Notes: generated by a model from the sequence alone, not told the origin. A DNA stretch of 8,451 nucleotides from an uncultured Pseudomonadota bacterium (GCA_902767055.1 CACXFX010000204.1:1-8451), one strand, 5' to 3'; positions 1 through 5,941 are shown, counted from the first letter of the stretch. Numbers and translations: made by a program.

Positions 1-513
1 CCCGAAAAAGATCAATACTCATACACCCGCGCAAAAATGCTTTCAAGACTGACGATTTTGATGGGCGGCCGCGCGGCTGAAGAATTAAAATTCGGTTATG
101 AGGCTGTGACATCGGGTGCATCATCGGATATCGCCGGCGCAACAAATCTCGCGCGCTCAATGGTTACCGAATGGGGAATGAGCGATGTTTTGGGACCTAT
201 CCAATACGTCGACAATTCAAACGAGGTATTTTTGGGTCGTTCGGTCACACAAAACCAAAATATGAGCGAAGAAACGGCAAAACTGATTGATGCCGAGATA
301 AAACGCTTGGTGACTGAGGCGCATGATGAGGCTTTAAAAATCTTAAAAACCAAGAAAAAAGATTGGGAAAAGCTTGCCAAAGCTTTGATTGAATTTGAAA
401 CTTTGACCGGCGATGAGATTAAGGCTGTCCTTAAAGGCGAAAAAATAGATCGCTCAATAGATCAGCCCGTCCCTGAAAACAAAAAAACAAAAGCCTCAAT
501 ACCTGAAGTTTAA
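1..513 (+). CDS. ftsH: ATP-dependent zinc metalloprotease FtsH, C-terminal part (5' end outside window)
   Basis: FtsH is a hexameric inner-membrane AAA+ protease that degrades misfolded membrane proteins and regulatory cytosolic proteins. The reading frame is open from base 1, and 170 residues are visible before the TAA at 511-513. They cover the end of the M41 peptidase domain. GGRAAEE is followed by TSGASSDIAGATNLAR, whose Asp (codon 127-129) aligns with the third zinc ligand of E. coli FtsH (Asp495). Then come MVTEWGMS, LGP, EVFLGRS and the helical MSEETAKLID region, all family hallmarks. The HEAGH zinc motif, the AAA+ domain and the two N-terminal membrane helices must lie upstream. The tail after the last helix is short and Lys/Pro-rich. 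No convincing terminator follows the stop. The next gene is a Skp-like envelope protein rather than the folP/glmM genes often found after ftsH in proteobacteria. Identity is essentially certain; only the truncation by the window edge is notable. Confidence 0.97.
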   Translation, partial: PEKDQYSYTRAKMLSRLTILMGGRAAEELKFGYEAVTSGASSDIAGATNLARSMVTEWGMSDVLGPIQYVDNSNEVFLGRSVTQNQNMSEETAKLIDAEIKRLVTEAHDEALKILKTKKKDWEKLAKALIEFETLTGDEIKAVLKGEKIDRSIDQPVPENKKTKASIPEV

Positions 514-560
514 AAAACATAAGAAAAAGCTTGTGTTTGCTTAAATTTTGTGGTAGGGCT

Positions 561-590
561 TTGAAAAAGTATGATATTCTGATTTATCAA
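561..590 (+). promoter_or_regulatory. Possible sigma-70-type promoter for the Skp-like gene
   Basis: TTGAAA at 561-566 (5 of 6 to TTGACA) is followed after 18 bases by TATCAA at 585-590 (4 of 6 to TATAAT). It lies in the A+T-rich gap between ftsH and the Skp-like gene, about 60 bases upstream of the ATG. Alternative -10 candidates nearby are TATTCT at 575-580, preceded by TG in extended -10 position, and TATACT at 600-605. The region looks promoter-like, but the exact start cannot be chosen from sequence. Confidence 0.3.
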
Positions 591-652
591 AAGGGTAGAT
601 ATACTTGTGCAAATCGTTAATTTATCAACATTTATCAAAAAGGAAAAAACTT

Positions 653-1258
653 ATGAAAGATAAACAATTCAAAAAAAATTATGGAAATAACCACAACCAG
701 GCAGAACCTGCTAAAGAGCAAAAATGTGAATGCGGTTGCGGATGCAGCGGTTGCAAATGCTGTGAATCATTAAAAGCATTTTTGAGCTGCAAAGCATGCT
801 GGGCAAAAGTTTTGGCCGCAGTTGTCGTTTTTGGCTTGCTTGCTTGGGGTGCATGCTGTCTTTGCTGCCATCGTTGTGTCGAACCGTCCAAAGTTGCGGT
901 TGTCGATGTCAACGCCATTGTTGCCAATTCAAAACAGGTTCAGGCTTTAAAAAATGAACAGGTTGCCAAATCTCAGGAATTAGCCGCTTGGTTGCAAGAG
1001 GCTGAAAAGGCGCTTGAAGCAGAAAAAGACCCCAAAAAGAAAGAGGCTATGCTCAAACAATATAATGCTGAATTTGCCGCCAAAAAAGAAGACAACAATC
1101 AGTATTATGCCAAACAGTTGCATGCTTTGGATATCTCGATTACACAGACAATTGTCAATGAAGCCAAAAAACAAGGCTACAATGTCGTCTTGGCAAAATC
1201 AAACGTTATTTATGGCGCAAACGATATCACAATCGATGTGATTAAATTAGTCAAATAA
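653..1258 (+). CDS. Membrane-anchored Skp/OmpH-like protein with cysteine-rich N-terminus
   Basis: This 201-residue protein has three visible parts. Residues 1-50 are hydrophilic and end in a cysteine cluster (Cys 25, 27, 29, 31, 34, 36, 37, 46, 49). Residues about 51-72 are a hydrophobic helix, with Cys 68, 69, 71, 72 and 75 at its far end. Residues 80-201 form a Skp/OmpH-like domain: KVAVVDVNAIV as the first strand, a long charged coiled-coil stretch (about 94-165, many Glu/Lys/Ala/Gln), then GYNVVLAKS and a final strand ending DITIDVIKLVK. Skp-family proteins are periplasmic chaperones for outer-membrane proteins, normally with a cleavable signal peptide. Here the long n-region and uncleaved-looking helix suggest an N-in, C-out inner-membrane protein with the Cys cluster in the cytoplasm; that topology is inferred. 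The ATG at 653 is chosen because AGG at 641-643 lies 9 bases upstream. An in-frame TTG at 605 is less likely. A terminator follows at once, so it is probably transcribed alone or as the last gene of an ftsH transcript. Family assignment is good; the function of the Cys region is unknown. Confidence 0.88.
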   Translation: MKDKQFKKNYGNNHNQAEPAKEQKCECGCGCSGCKCCESLKAFLSCKACWAKVLAAVVVFGLLAWGACCLCCHRCVEPSKVAVVDVNAIVANSKQVQALKNEQVAKSQELAAWLQEAEKALEAEKDPKKKEAMLKQYNAEFAAKKEDNNQYYAKQLHALDISITQTIVNEAKKQGYNVVLAKSNVIYGANDITIDVIKLVK

Positions 1259-1278
1259 AACGTTATTTTATCCCTTTC

Positions 1279-1310
1279 AAGGCGCTTATTTTTAAGCGCC
1301 TTAAATTTTA
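1279..1310 (+). terminator. Rho-independent terminator after the Skp-like gene
   Basis: A perfect 10-bp stem (AAGGCGCTTA 1279-1288 with TAAGCGCCTT 1293-1302) closes a TTTT loop. It begins 20 bases after the stop codon and is followed by an A/T-rich tract with TTTT at 1306-1309. A second perfect stem overlaps the tail: AATTTTAG 1304-1311 with CTAAAATT 1318-1325, loop GCAACG. The poly-U tract is short, but stem quality and position make termination very likely. It separates this gene from ruvA. Confidence 0.8.
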
Positions 1311-1350
1311 GGCAACGCTAAAATTATTGTGATGAATGTCGATAAAAAGC

Positions 1351-1379
1351 TTGCGCGCTTAAAGCGGATTTTATAGACT
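1351..1379 (+). promoter_or_regulatory. Possible promoter for the ruvA-ruvB-ybgC operon
   Basis: TTGCGC at 1351-1356 and TAGACT at 1374-1379 are separated by 17 bases and end 26 bases before the ruvA ATG. Both are moderate matches (3 of 6 and 4 of 6). A promoter is expected somewhere here because a terminator lies just upstream. No alphaproteobacterial LexA box (GTTC-N7-GTTC or its complement) occurs in 1259-1405. Confidence 0.3.
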
Positions 1380-1380
1380 G

Positions 1381-1393
1381 ATTCATATTGAAT
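1381..1393. promoter_or_regulatory. Small palindrome just upstream of ruvA, possible operator
   Basis: ATTCA-TAT-TGAAT is a perfect 5+3+5 inverted repeat directly downstream of the candidate -10 and 12 bases before the ruvA ATG, in the place where an operator would act. It is short and A/T-rich, so chance is a serious alternative, and no regulator can be named. Confidence 0.15.
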
Positions 1394-1405
1394 ATGGATT
1401 AAACA

Positions 1406-2041
1406 ATGATTGCAAAATTAACGGGAAAAATTGACAGTATTTTCGAAGATGCCTGTATTGTTGACGTGAACGGCGTCGGATATTTGGTGTCAGCCTCATC
1501 AAAAACACTTTCCAAGCTTAGGCCATCAGAGCTTGCATCACTTTTGATTGAAACGGTTGTCAGAGAAGATTCTATTTCACTTTTCGGCTTTTTTGACGCG
1601 TGGGAAAAAGAATGGTTTTTAACCCTGACCAAAGTTCAGGGCGTCGGGGCAAAAGTGGCGTTAAACATTTTATCGGCATTGACACCGCTTGAGCTTTCAC
1701 AAGCCGTTTCGGCACAAGATAAAAACTTATTTCTGCGTGCCGCCGGTATCGGACCGAAATTGGCCGCAAGACTTGTCACCGAATTAAAAGATAAGGTGGT
1801 GACCATACCGCTCGGAATAACACCGCAAACAGATAATGAAAGTGAAAATTTACAAATATCAAAACCCCAAATTGCCGACAGCTCTGTCTTAGAGGACGTT
1901 ATCTCCGCACTTGTCAACTTGGGTTATCAACGCATCGATGCTTATAAAGCCGCCTCAAACGTATACGCTTCAAACACAGACAAACCTGTGTCGGAATTGA
2001 TACGTTTGTCCTTAAAAGAATTTTTAAAAGGAGGGATTTAA
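1406..2041 (+). CDS. ruvA: Holliday junction branch migration complex subunit RuvA
   Basis: RuvA binds four-way DNA junctions as tetramers and loads RuvB rings that drive branch migration during recombination and repair. The 211 residues match the full-length family (E. coli RuvA has 203). Domain I is an OB-fold (1-62, starting MIAKLTGKI, with NGVGYLV at 22-28) and carries the acidic pin pair Glu54-Asp55 in VVREDS. Domain II has two helix-hairpin-helix motifs, VQGVGAKVAL (GVG 79-81) and AAGIGPKLAARL (GIG 114-116). A flexible acidic linker leads to the RuvB-binding domain III (about 162-208, DVISALVNLGYQ). The start is the only sensible ATG, preceded by a weak GGA at 1396-1398. It is the first gene of a compact operon with ruvB. 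ruvC, often directly upstream in alphaproteobacteria, is absent from this position. Confidence 0.97.
   Translation: MIAKLTGKIDSIFEDACIVDVNGVGYLVSASSKTLSKLRPSELASLLIETVVREDSISLFGFFDAWEKEWFLTLTKVQGVGAKVALNILSALTPLELSQAVSAQDKNLFLRAAGIGPKLAARLVTELKDKVVTIPLGITPQTDNESENLQISKPQIADSSVLEDVISALVNLGYQRIDAYKAASNVYASNTDKPVSELIRLSLKEFLKGGI
2028..2034 (+). promoter_or_regulatory. Strong Shine-Dalgarno for ruvB inside the end of ruvA
   Basis: AAGGAGG sits inside the last codons of ruvA, 7 bases before the ruvB GTG at 2042, which itself follows the ruvA TAA with no gap. The optimal ribosome site fixes GTG as the start and suggests translational coupling, plausibly keeping RuvB abundant relative to RuvA. Confidence 0.75.
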
Positions 2042-3118
2042 GTGACAGAAAACGAACGCATTATCAGCCCTCAGATTTTACCGGAAGATCAGGCAAAAGA
2101 TATCAACGCACCGATAAATATCCGCCCGCAATTGCTTGAGGATTTTATCGGCCAAGAAGGCCCAAAGCAGAACTTAAAAGTTTTTATTGAGGCGGCAAAA
2201 GCCCGCGGTGAAGCTTTAGACCATGTTTTGTTGTTCGGCCCTCCGGGCTTGGGCAAAACAACCCTTGCCTCGATTATTGCCAAAGAACTCGGCGTTAACT
2301 TTAAGGCTACATCGGCACCGATGATTACAAAATCGGGTGATTTAGCCGCGATTTTAACCAATTTGGAGGCCAACGATGTCCTCTTTATTGATGAAATTCA
2401 CCGCCTCAATCCGGCGATTGAAGAAGTTTTATATTCGGCAATGGAAGATTTTCAGCTTGATATTATCATCGGTGAGGGGCCGTCGGCACGCTCGGTCAAA
2501 ATTGATTTACAGCCCTTTACGCTCGTCGGTGCAACAACACGCTCCGGCCTTGTATCGACACCGCTTCGTGAGCGATTCGGAATTCCGTTAAGGCTCGATT
2601 TTTATACCCATGATGATTTGAAAAAAATTGTTTTGCGCGGCGCAAAACTTTTGGGTATGCCCATTTCTGAAGACGGCGCCTTTGAAATTGCCAAACGCTC
2701 CCGCGGCACACCGCGTGTGGCCGGCAGACTTTTAAGACGCGTGCGCGATTTCGGCGCGGTCAACGGCGGCGGCAAAATTGACAACACCCTTGCGGATACC
2801 GCCTTAAAACGCTTAGATGTCGACAATTTCGGACTTGACGCATTTGACAGACGTTATTTAAATTGCATTGCCAAAAATTACGGCGGCGGTCCGGTCGGTG
2901 CCGATACATTGGCGGCGGCTCTATCGGAGGAACGCGATACAATCGAAGAAGTTGTTGAGCCGTTTTTGCTAAAACTCGGATTTATTGCACGTACCCCGCG
3001 CGGACGTGTGATTTCGGATGAAGGCGCAAAATATCTCGGCCTTCCAAAGTCAAAAATCAAGCGCGATGATGCTCAATTTGATTTGCTTAAAAATTTAGAA
3101 AGTGTGACAGATGAATGA
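2042..3118 (+). CDS. ruvB: Holliday junction branch migration ATPase RuvB
   Basis: RuvB is the hexameric AAA+ motor that, with RuvA, pumps DNA through Holliday junctions in the cytoplasm. The 358 residues are complete for the family. Visible motifs: the N-terminal [12 protein letters not shown] box (28-39), Walker A GPPGLGKT (66-73), Walker [11 protein letters not shown] (113-122), sensor 1 GATTRSG (163-169) and the PLRERFG segment with the arginine finger at about Arg176. Sensor 2 is [15 protein letters not shown], and the C-terminal winged-helix domain includes GGGPVG and [11 protein letters not shown]. All catalytic residues expected of the family are present. The gene starts with GTG behind a strong ribosome site within ruvA and ends overlapping ybgC by 8 bases, so the three genes form one transcript. 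Confidence 0.98.
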   Translation: MTENERIISPQILPEDQAKDINAPINIRPQLLEDFIGQEGPKQNLKVFIEAAKARGEALDHVLLFGPPGLGKTTLASIIAKELGVNFKATSAPMITKSGDLAAILTNLEANDVLFIDEIHRLNPAIEEVLYSAMEDFQLDIIIGEGPSARSVKIDLQPFTLVGATTRSGLVSTPLRERFGIPLRLDFYTHDDLKKIVLRGAKLLGMPISEDGAFEIAKRSRGTPRVAGRLLRRVRDFGAVNGGGKIDNTLADTALKRLDVDNFGLDAFDRRYLNCIAKNYGGGPVGADTLAAALSEERDTIEEVVEPFLLKLGFIARTPRGRVISDEGAKYLGLPKSKIKRDDAQFDLLKNLESVTDE

Positions 3119-3509
3119 TATTTTTTCAATTCCCGTCAGGGTTTATTATGAAGACACCGATGCTGAAAGAATTGTCTATTACGCCAATTATTTAAGGTTT
3201 GCGGAACGTGCGCGCACGGAGTTTTTGCGCGCCTTAAATATACCTGCCGAAACGGCAAAAGACGGCAGTCGTTGCGGATTTGTCGCACGACACGTTGAAC
3301 TGGATTATAAAAATTCGGCATTTTTGGATGACTTGCTGACAGTGACTTGTGAAATTAAAGAACTTAAAAATTCTTCGGTTAACATTTATCAGGAAATCAA
3401 AAAAGATCAAGACGTCTTATGCACCATTAACATTACACTCGTTTATATCAACATTGATCGTCATCGCCCGACCAGAATTCCAGAAACGATGCGTCAGGCT
3501 TTAAATTAA
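3111..3509 (+). CDS. ybgC: YbgC-family acyl-CoA thioesterase (hotdog fold)
   Basis: YbgC proteins are small cytoplasmic hotdog-fold thioesterases that hydrolyse acyl-CoA or acyl-ACP and are usually encoded just before tolQ. The 132 residues match the usual length. The signature RVYYEDTDA (10-18) holds the catalytic Asp17, aligned with Asp18 of E. coli YbgC, and continues [20 protein letters not shown]. Two positions differ from the common DTDAGGVVYH pattern: Gly-Gly is Glu19-Arg20, and the His is Tyr24. The Tyr is, to my knowledge, common in alphaproteobacteria; the Glu-Arg pair is not one I recognise. Translation starts inside the end of ruvB (ATGAATGA overlap), consistent with coupling. The following gene is a flavoprotein rather than tolQ, so the typical ybgC-tol-pal context is lost here. 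Confidence 0.92.
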   Translation: MNDIFSIPVRVYYEDTDAERIVYYANYLRFAERARTEFLRALNIPAETAKDGSRCGFVARHVELDYKNSAFLDDLLTVTCEIKELKNSSVNIYQEIKKDQDVLCTINITLVYINIDRHRPTRIPETMRQALN

Positions 3510-3557
3510 TCTTTTTGACGATATATAAGACGCATCAGATATGATAAGGAAAAGAAA

Positions 3558-4121
3558 ATGAATATTTTATTTGTTGATGCCAGTGCCCGAAAAGATTCGC
3601 GAACTAAAATTTTGGCCGATTATTTGCTTTCAAAACTCAAAGGCAATATTGAAACGATAAAATTAAGCTCGCAAAAGCTTATGCCTTTGGATGAACAAAG
3701 CCTTGCCAAAAGAAACGCGCTGATTGGGCAAAAACGCTTTGATGACCCGATGTTTAACAATGCAAAAAAATTTATCGCGGCTGACGTGATTGTCATCTGC
3801 GCCCCTTATTGGGATTTTTCGTTTCCGGCAATGCTTAAAACTTTTATCGAGCATATCAATGTCGGCGGCCTTGTCTTTAAGTATGGGCAAAACGGCGAAA
3901 TTATATCGCTTTGCAAAGCAAAAACACTCTATTACGTCACAACGATGGGCGGATACAATCCGACCGATTTCGGGTTCGGTTATATCAAAGCACTTGCCAA
4001 TACCTTATACGGCATCTCCGATACCCGCCTGATCAAAGCCGAAGGCCTTGACATCATCGGCAACGACATCGATGCAATATTAAAAAAAGCCAAAACCGAA
4101 ATTAATAATATCAATTTTTAA
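3558..4121 (+). CDS. FMN-dependent NAD(P)H oxidoreductase, azoreductase (AzoR)-like
   Basis: This 187-residue flavodoxin-fold protein resembles FMN-dependent NADH-azoreductases and NAD(P)H:quinone oxidoreductases, cytoplasmic enzymes that reduce quinones and azo compounds by two-electron transfer. Evidence: N-terminal strand MNILFVDASARKDSRT, with the Ser/Arg-rich FMN-phosphate loop at 8-16; the isoalloxazine-binding segment APYWDFSFPAMLKTFIEHI (82-100), corresponding to APMYNF..P in AzoR; VGGLVFKYGQNG (102-113); and TTMGGY (128-133). It is slightly shorter than E. coli AzoR (about 200 residues). The ATG has AAGGA at 3546-3550, 7 bases upstream. The gap after ybgC is 48 bases, so it may be co-transcribed. 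TTGACG at 3515-3520 hints at an internal promoter but lacks a well-placed -10. The gene ends 8 bases from the convergent minus-strand gene. The physiological substrate cannot be read from sequence. Confidence 0.88.
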   Translation: MNILFVDASARKDSRTKILADYLLSKLKGNIETIKLSSQKLMPLDEQSLAKRNALIGQKRFDDPMFNNAKKFIAADVIVICAPYWDFSFPAMLKTFIEHINVGGLVFKYGQNGEIISLCKAKTLYYVTTMGGYNPTDFGFGYIKALANTLYGISDTRLIKAEGLDIIGNDIDAILKKAKTEINNINF

Positions 4122-4129
4122 GGTATATT

Positions 4130-4555
4130 TTATTCAACGATCGCCTGCCAATCTTTACCGCTGATTAAAAAGCGTTTTGCAATCGGCGTACGTCCTTTTT
4201 GATAAGCAAACACAACTTCAAAAGTATTTGCATCGGCTGATGCGTTTTGCAACATATTTTCAAGATGCATTGCGCTCTTTTCGGGCACATAAAAACGGCA
4301 CGCGCGCCCCCATTTGGCCTCAACGCAAAATTCGTTTTCAGGGCAAATACCGCCCTCAAATTGCCCGCAATTTGTCTTTTCCCAATCGATCTGATAGGCA
4401 ATATACCGTCCGGATAATAAATCACGCGGGTCATAGCCTTTAACGGCAAGCGTCACTTCTTTTGCCGAAACGCTCAACACATAAAGCCATACAGCCCAAC
4501 AAGCAAAGCAAACGAGCGGCAAAACAAACAGGGCTATCCACAACTTTTTCTTCAT
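4130..4555 (-). CDS. GDYXXLXY-family membrane-anchored extracytoplasmic protein
   Basis: The 141-residue protein begins MKKK, followed by one hydrophobic helix (about 5-28) and an extracytoplasmic domain. The segment GYDPRDLLSGRYIAYQ (40-55) fits the DPRD-L-x-G-x-Y core of the GDYXXLXY family, with Arg where the family name has Asp. Proteins of this family are typically encoded beside DUF2157 or DUF4401 membrane proteins; their function is not established. That is the arrangement here: the ATG overlaps the stop of the DUF2157 gene by 4 bases (ATGA), implying coupled synthesis and probably a joint membrane complex. The outer domain contains four cysteines (63, 71, 77, 86), suggesting two disulfides, which is inference. 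The gene converges on the azoreductase-like gene with only 8 bases between the stop codons. Confidence 0.82.
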   Translation of the reverse strand: MKKKLWIALFVLPLVCFACWAVWLYVLSVSAKEVTLAVKGYDPRDLLSGRYIAYQIDWEKTNCGQFEGGICPENEFCVEAKWGRACRFYVPEKSAMHLENMLQNASADANTFEVVFAYQKGRTPIAKRFLISGKDWQAIVE

Positions 4556-5520
4556 TTTTTTCTCCTTTGTTCTTGAAGATATTTAGCGGTTTTTTTAAAA
4601 ACATAAATCATCAGTAAAATAAAAAGACCGCTTAAGATAAAACCGAATCCGGACATTAACAAATCATCAAACAGCGAGGCAAAAAATGCAAAAATATAAG
4701 CCTCTGCCAAAAATGTATTATTCTTTAACGAAGATATATTCTGCGTTTGATAAGCCAAAAATCCTCTAAAGACCAAAACTGCCGCAACAAATATAACCGC
4801 AAAAGCCGTAAAATCATGATTGTAATGATGAGGCAGGCCATAACCTAAAGCAATCCCGATAAGCGCAATATAAGCCTCAAGCAAACAAAGCTTTGAAAGC
4901 GATTTCAAAAGCAAAACCCTTCCTTTGATTACCTTATCAATCATATCAAGTCCATGGCTTAAAGCACCCGACATCAAACAAAGCCAAACCATACCGTCAA
5001 AATGACTGAAAACATAATCAATAACAGGCTCTAAAATACCGTTAAAAAGACCGAAAAAAAACACAAGCCACCAAAAAATGTTAAATGAAAAAGATTGAGA
5101 AAACAAAACATACGGCAAAGACAAAACCGCCCAGCTCAAAGCAAATGAAGTCCAAGAACCGTTTAAGTGAAACGTCTGAGCAACCAAGCCGATTGTCGCC
5201 GCCGTCATTAAAAAAGACAAAAACAAAAAGACATCTGCCAGATGCACCTTGTTTTTTTGTATGCTCTGCCAAGCCCCGCACACAAATGCACCGAAAATCG
5301 CAAAATCGGCCGTAAATTTAACAACAGTCGGCAATTTTTCCCAATTTGCGGCCACAATAAGACAAATACCGAGCCCGATGAAAAGCGCGGATATAATCAG
5401 TGCCGTTTTAGCAAAAAATCCGTTATTGTTTTCTTTTTCAAAAGACAAAATTTTATCACTTTGCTTTTGTGTGATCAGCTTTTTTTGGACCCATAAATTT
5501 AATTTTTTTTGAATTGACAT
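4552..5520 (-). CDS. DUF2157 polytopic inner-membrane protein
   Basis: This is a 322-residue integral membrane protein. The soluble N-terminus (1-36) contains the helical LxxWVQKKLITQKQSDKILSFE pattern typical of DUF2157. It is followed by roughly nine to ten hydrophobic segments (near 38-58, 66-84, 95-115, 124-140, 147-163, 176-188, 211-228, 237-253, 271-285 and 289-308). Family-like motifs are GLGICLIVAANWEKLP (49-64) and GLVAQTFHLNG (111-121). Function is unknown in the family; it recurs with GDYXXLXY proteins, as here. The ATG at 5518-5520 is supported by AAGGGA on the minus strand (5528-5533), 7 bases away. A short basic tail (EQRRKK) ends in the cytoplasm. It is the first gene of a two-gene minus-strand operon. 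Confidence 0.85.
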   Translation of the reverse strand: MSIQKKLNLWVQKKLITQKQSDKILSFEKENNNGFFAKTALIISALFIGLGICLIVAANWEKLPTVVKFTADFAIFGAFVCGAWQSIQKNKVHLADVFLFLSFLMTAATIGLVAQTFHLNGSWTSFALSWAVLSLPYVLFSQSFSFNIFWWLVFFFGLFNGILEPVIDYVFSHFDGMVWLCLMSGALSHGLDMIDKVIKGRVLLLKSLSKLCLLEAYIALIGIALGYGLPHHYNHDFTAFAVIFVAAVLVFRGFLAYQTQNISSLKNNTFLAEAYIFAFFASLFDDLLMSGFGFILSGLFILLMIYVFKKTAKYLQEQRRKK

Positions 5521-5547
5521 AACCTTATCCCTTTGTTGTCCTTTAAC

Positions 5548-5576
5548 ACTCTAACCGCAAATAAAAAATTTTGCAA
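5548..5576 (-). promoter_or_regulatory. Probable promoter of the DUF2157-GDYXXLXY operon
   Basis: On the minus strand TTGCAA (5571-5576) and TAGAGT (5548-5553) are separated by exactly 17 bases. Each matches 4 of 6 consensus positions. The predicted transcript would start near 5541, about 20 bases ahead of the ATG and upstream of the AAGGGA ribosome site. Spacing and position are good. Confidence 0.45.
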
Positions 5577-5606
5577 GAAACAAAAAAACTATATGCTATT
5601 TTTTTC

Positions 5607-5635
5607 TTGATTTTAAATTTTGATTATGGCAAAAT
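5607..5635 (+). promoter_or_regulatory. Possible plus-strand promoter ahead of the structured element
   Basis: TTGATT (5607-5612) and CAAAAT (5630-5635) are separated by 17 bases, with TG at 5627-5628 in extended -10 position. Transcription would start near 5642, at the left edge of the self-complementary element. The surrounding sequence is very A/T-rich, so chance matches are likely. It could alternatively drive the LRR gene if the hairpin at 5862-5890 is read through. Confidence 0.35.
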
Positions 5636-5641
5636 AGATTT

Positions 5642-5890
5642 CAGATGGTGAATTTATTTTACCATCAAGCACTCAAAGAGGTGCGGAGCTATCAACAGCT
5701 TATTTTATTCCACGCAGTGAGGATAACACTGTTTTTTGGTGTTGTTTTTGTTTTTAAACAACTCTTATCCCCGAAACAAGCCGGGGAGCTGATGACGGAT
5801 GTTCAGGATTTTTCTAAAGGTTATCAGAGTCATTTCGTGGAATATGATTGTTGAACTCCCCGCCGCTTTAATATCCGTGCGGCCTTTTTT
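5642..5890 (+). ncRNA. Candidate structured small RNA or palindromic mobile-repeat remnant
   Basis: Two distant arms can pair in the same nested order: GCGGAG 5683-5688 with CTCC..GC 5856-5863; TCAAC 5692-5696 with GTTGA 5850-5854; ATTCCACG 5707-5714 with CGTGGAAT 5836-5843 (8 bp, perfect); AGTGA 5716-5720 with TCATT 5830-5834 (one G-U); GATAAC 5722-5727 with GTTATC 5820-5825. Inside are two local hairpins: GTTGTTT 5741-5747 with AAACAAC 5756-5762, and CCCCG 5769-5773 with CGGGG 5782-5786. A smaller hairpin, GATGGT 5644-5649 with ACCATC 5661-5666, sits at the left edge. A promoter-like sequence lies just upstream and a terminator-like hairpin just downstream, giving a possible transcript of about 250 bases. 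I do not recognise a known RNA family. A long rod with internal loops is loosely 6S-like, but a degenerate palindromic repeat is an equal alternative. Confidence 0.3.
5862..5890 (+). terminator. Terminator-like hairpin with T6 tract
   Basis: GCCGC (5862-5866) pairs with GCGGC (5879-5883) across a 12-base loop, followed after one C by TTTTTT (5885-5890). The stem is short but all G/C, and the T tract is the longest uninterrupted run in the plus-strand sequence just after a G/C stem here. It would end a transcript entering from 5640 and insulate the LRR gene. Confidence 0.45.
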
Positions 5891-5909
5891 AACTGTCATC
5901 CTTATGAAT

Positions 5910-5940
5910 CCTCTCCCTCGAGGGGGGAGGCACGGAGGGG
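5910..5940. repeat. GC-rich palindrome, possible dispersed REP-like repeat
   Basis: An imperfect hairpin is centred on CTCGAG: CCTC (5910-5913) with GAGG (5927-5930), and CCC (5915-5917) with GGG (5922-5924). A G-rich stretch, CACGGAGGGGG, follows it. The composition is foreign to the A/T-rich surroundings. Short palindromes of this pattern, CTCCC-TCGA-GGGGG then a G-run, resemble dispersed intergenic repeats in bacterial genomes. Only one copy lies in this window, so repetitiveness is inferred. Confidence 0.35.
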
Positions 5941-5941
5941 G

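Noticed and set aside
515..545. Possible terminator after ftsH
   Set aside because: Only 4-5-bp A/T-rich stems can be drawn and there is no T tract directly after a stable stem.
605..652. Upstream TTG start extending the Skp-like protein by 16 residues
   Set aside because: No ribosome site precedes the TTG, while the ATG at 653 has AGG 9 bases upstream; the extension is low-complexity leader sequence.
812..865. Lipoprotein signal at the cysteine-rich helix of the Skp-like protein
   Set aside because: The sequence before the first Cys after the helix is WGAC, lacking the usual Leu/Val/Ile at -3, and about 50 residues precede the helix, too long for a normal n-region.
2089..3060. Several open frames antisense to ruvB
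   Set aside because: They are shadows of a strongly coding gene with no ribosome sites or recognisable products.
3515..3545. Promoter TTGACG/TATGAT before the azoreductase-like gene
   Set aside because: The spacer is 19 bases and the predicted start would fall after the AAGGA ribosome site, leaving the gene without it.
5645..5854. A 69-residue open frame with a hydrophobic stretch
   Set aside because: No Shine-Dalgarno precedes its ATG, no family is recognised, and the frame coincides almost exactly with the paired arms of the self-complementary element, so nucleotide structure explains it better.
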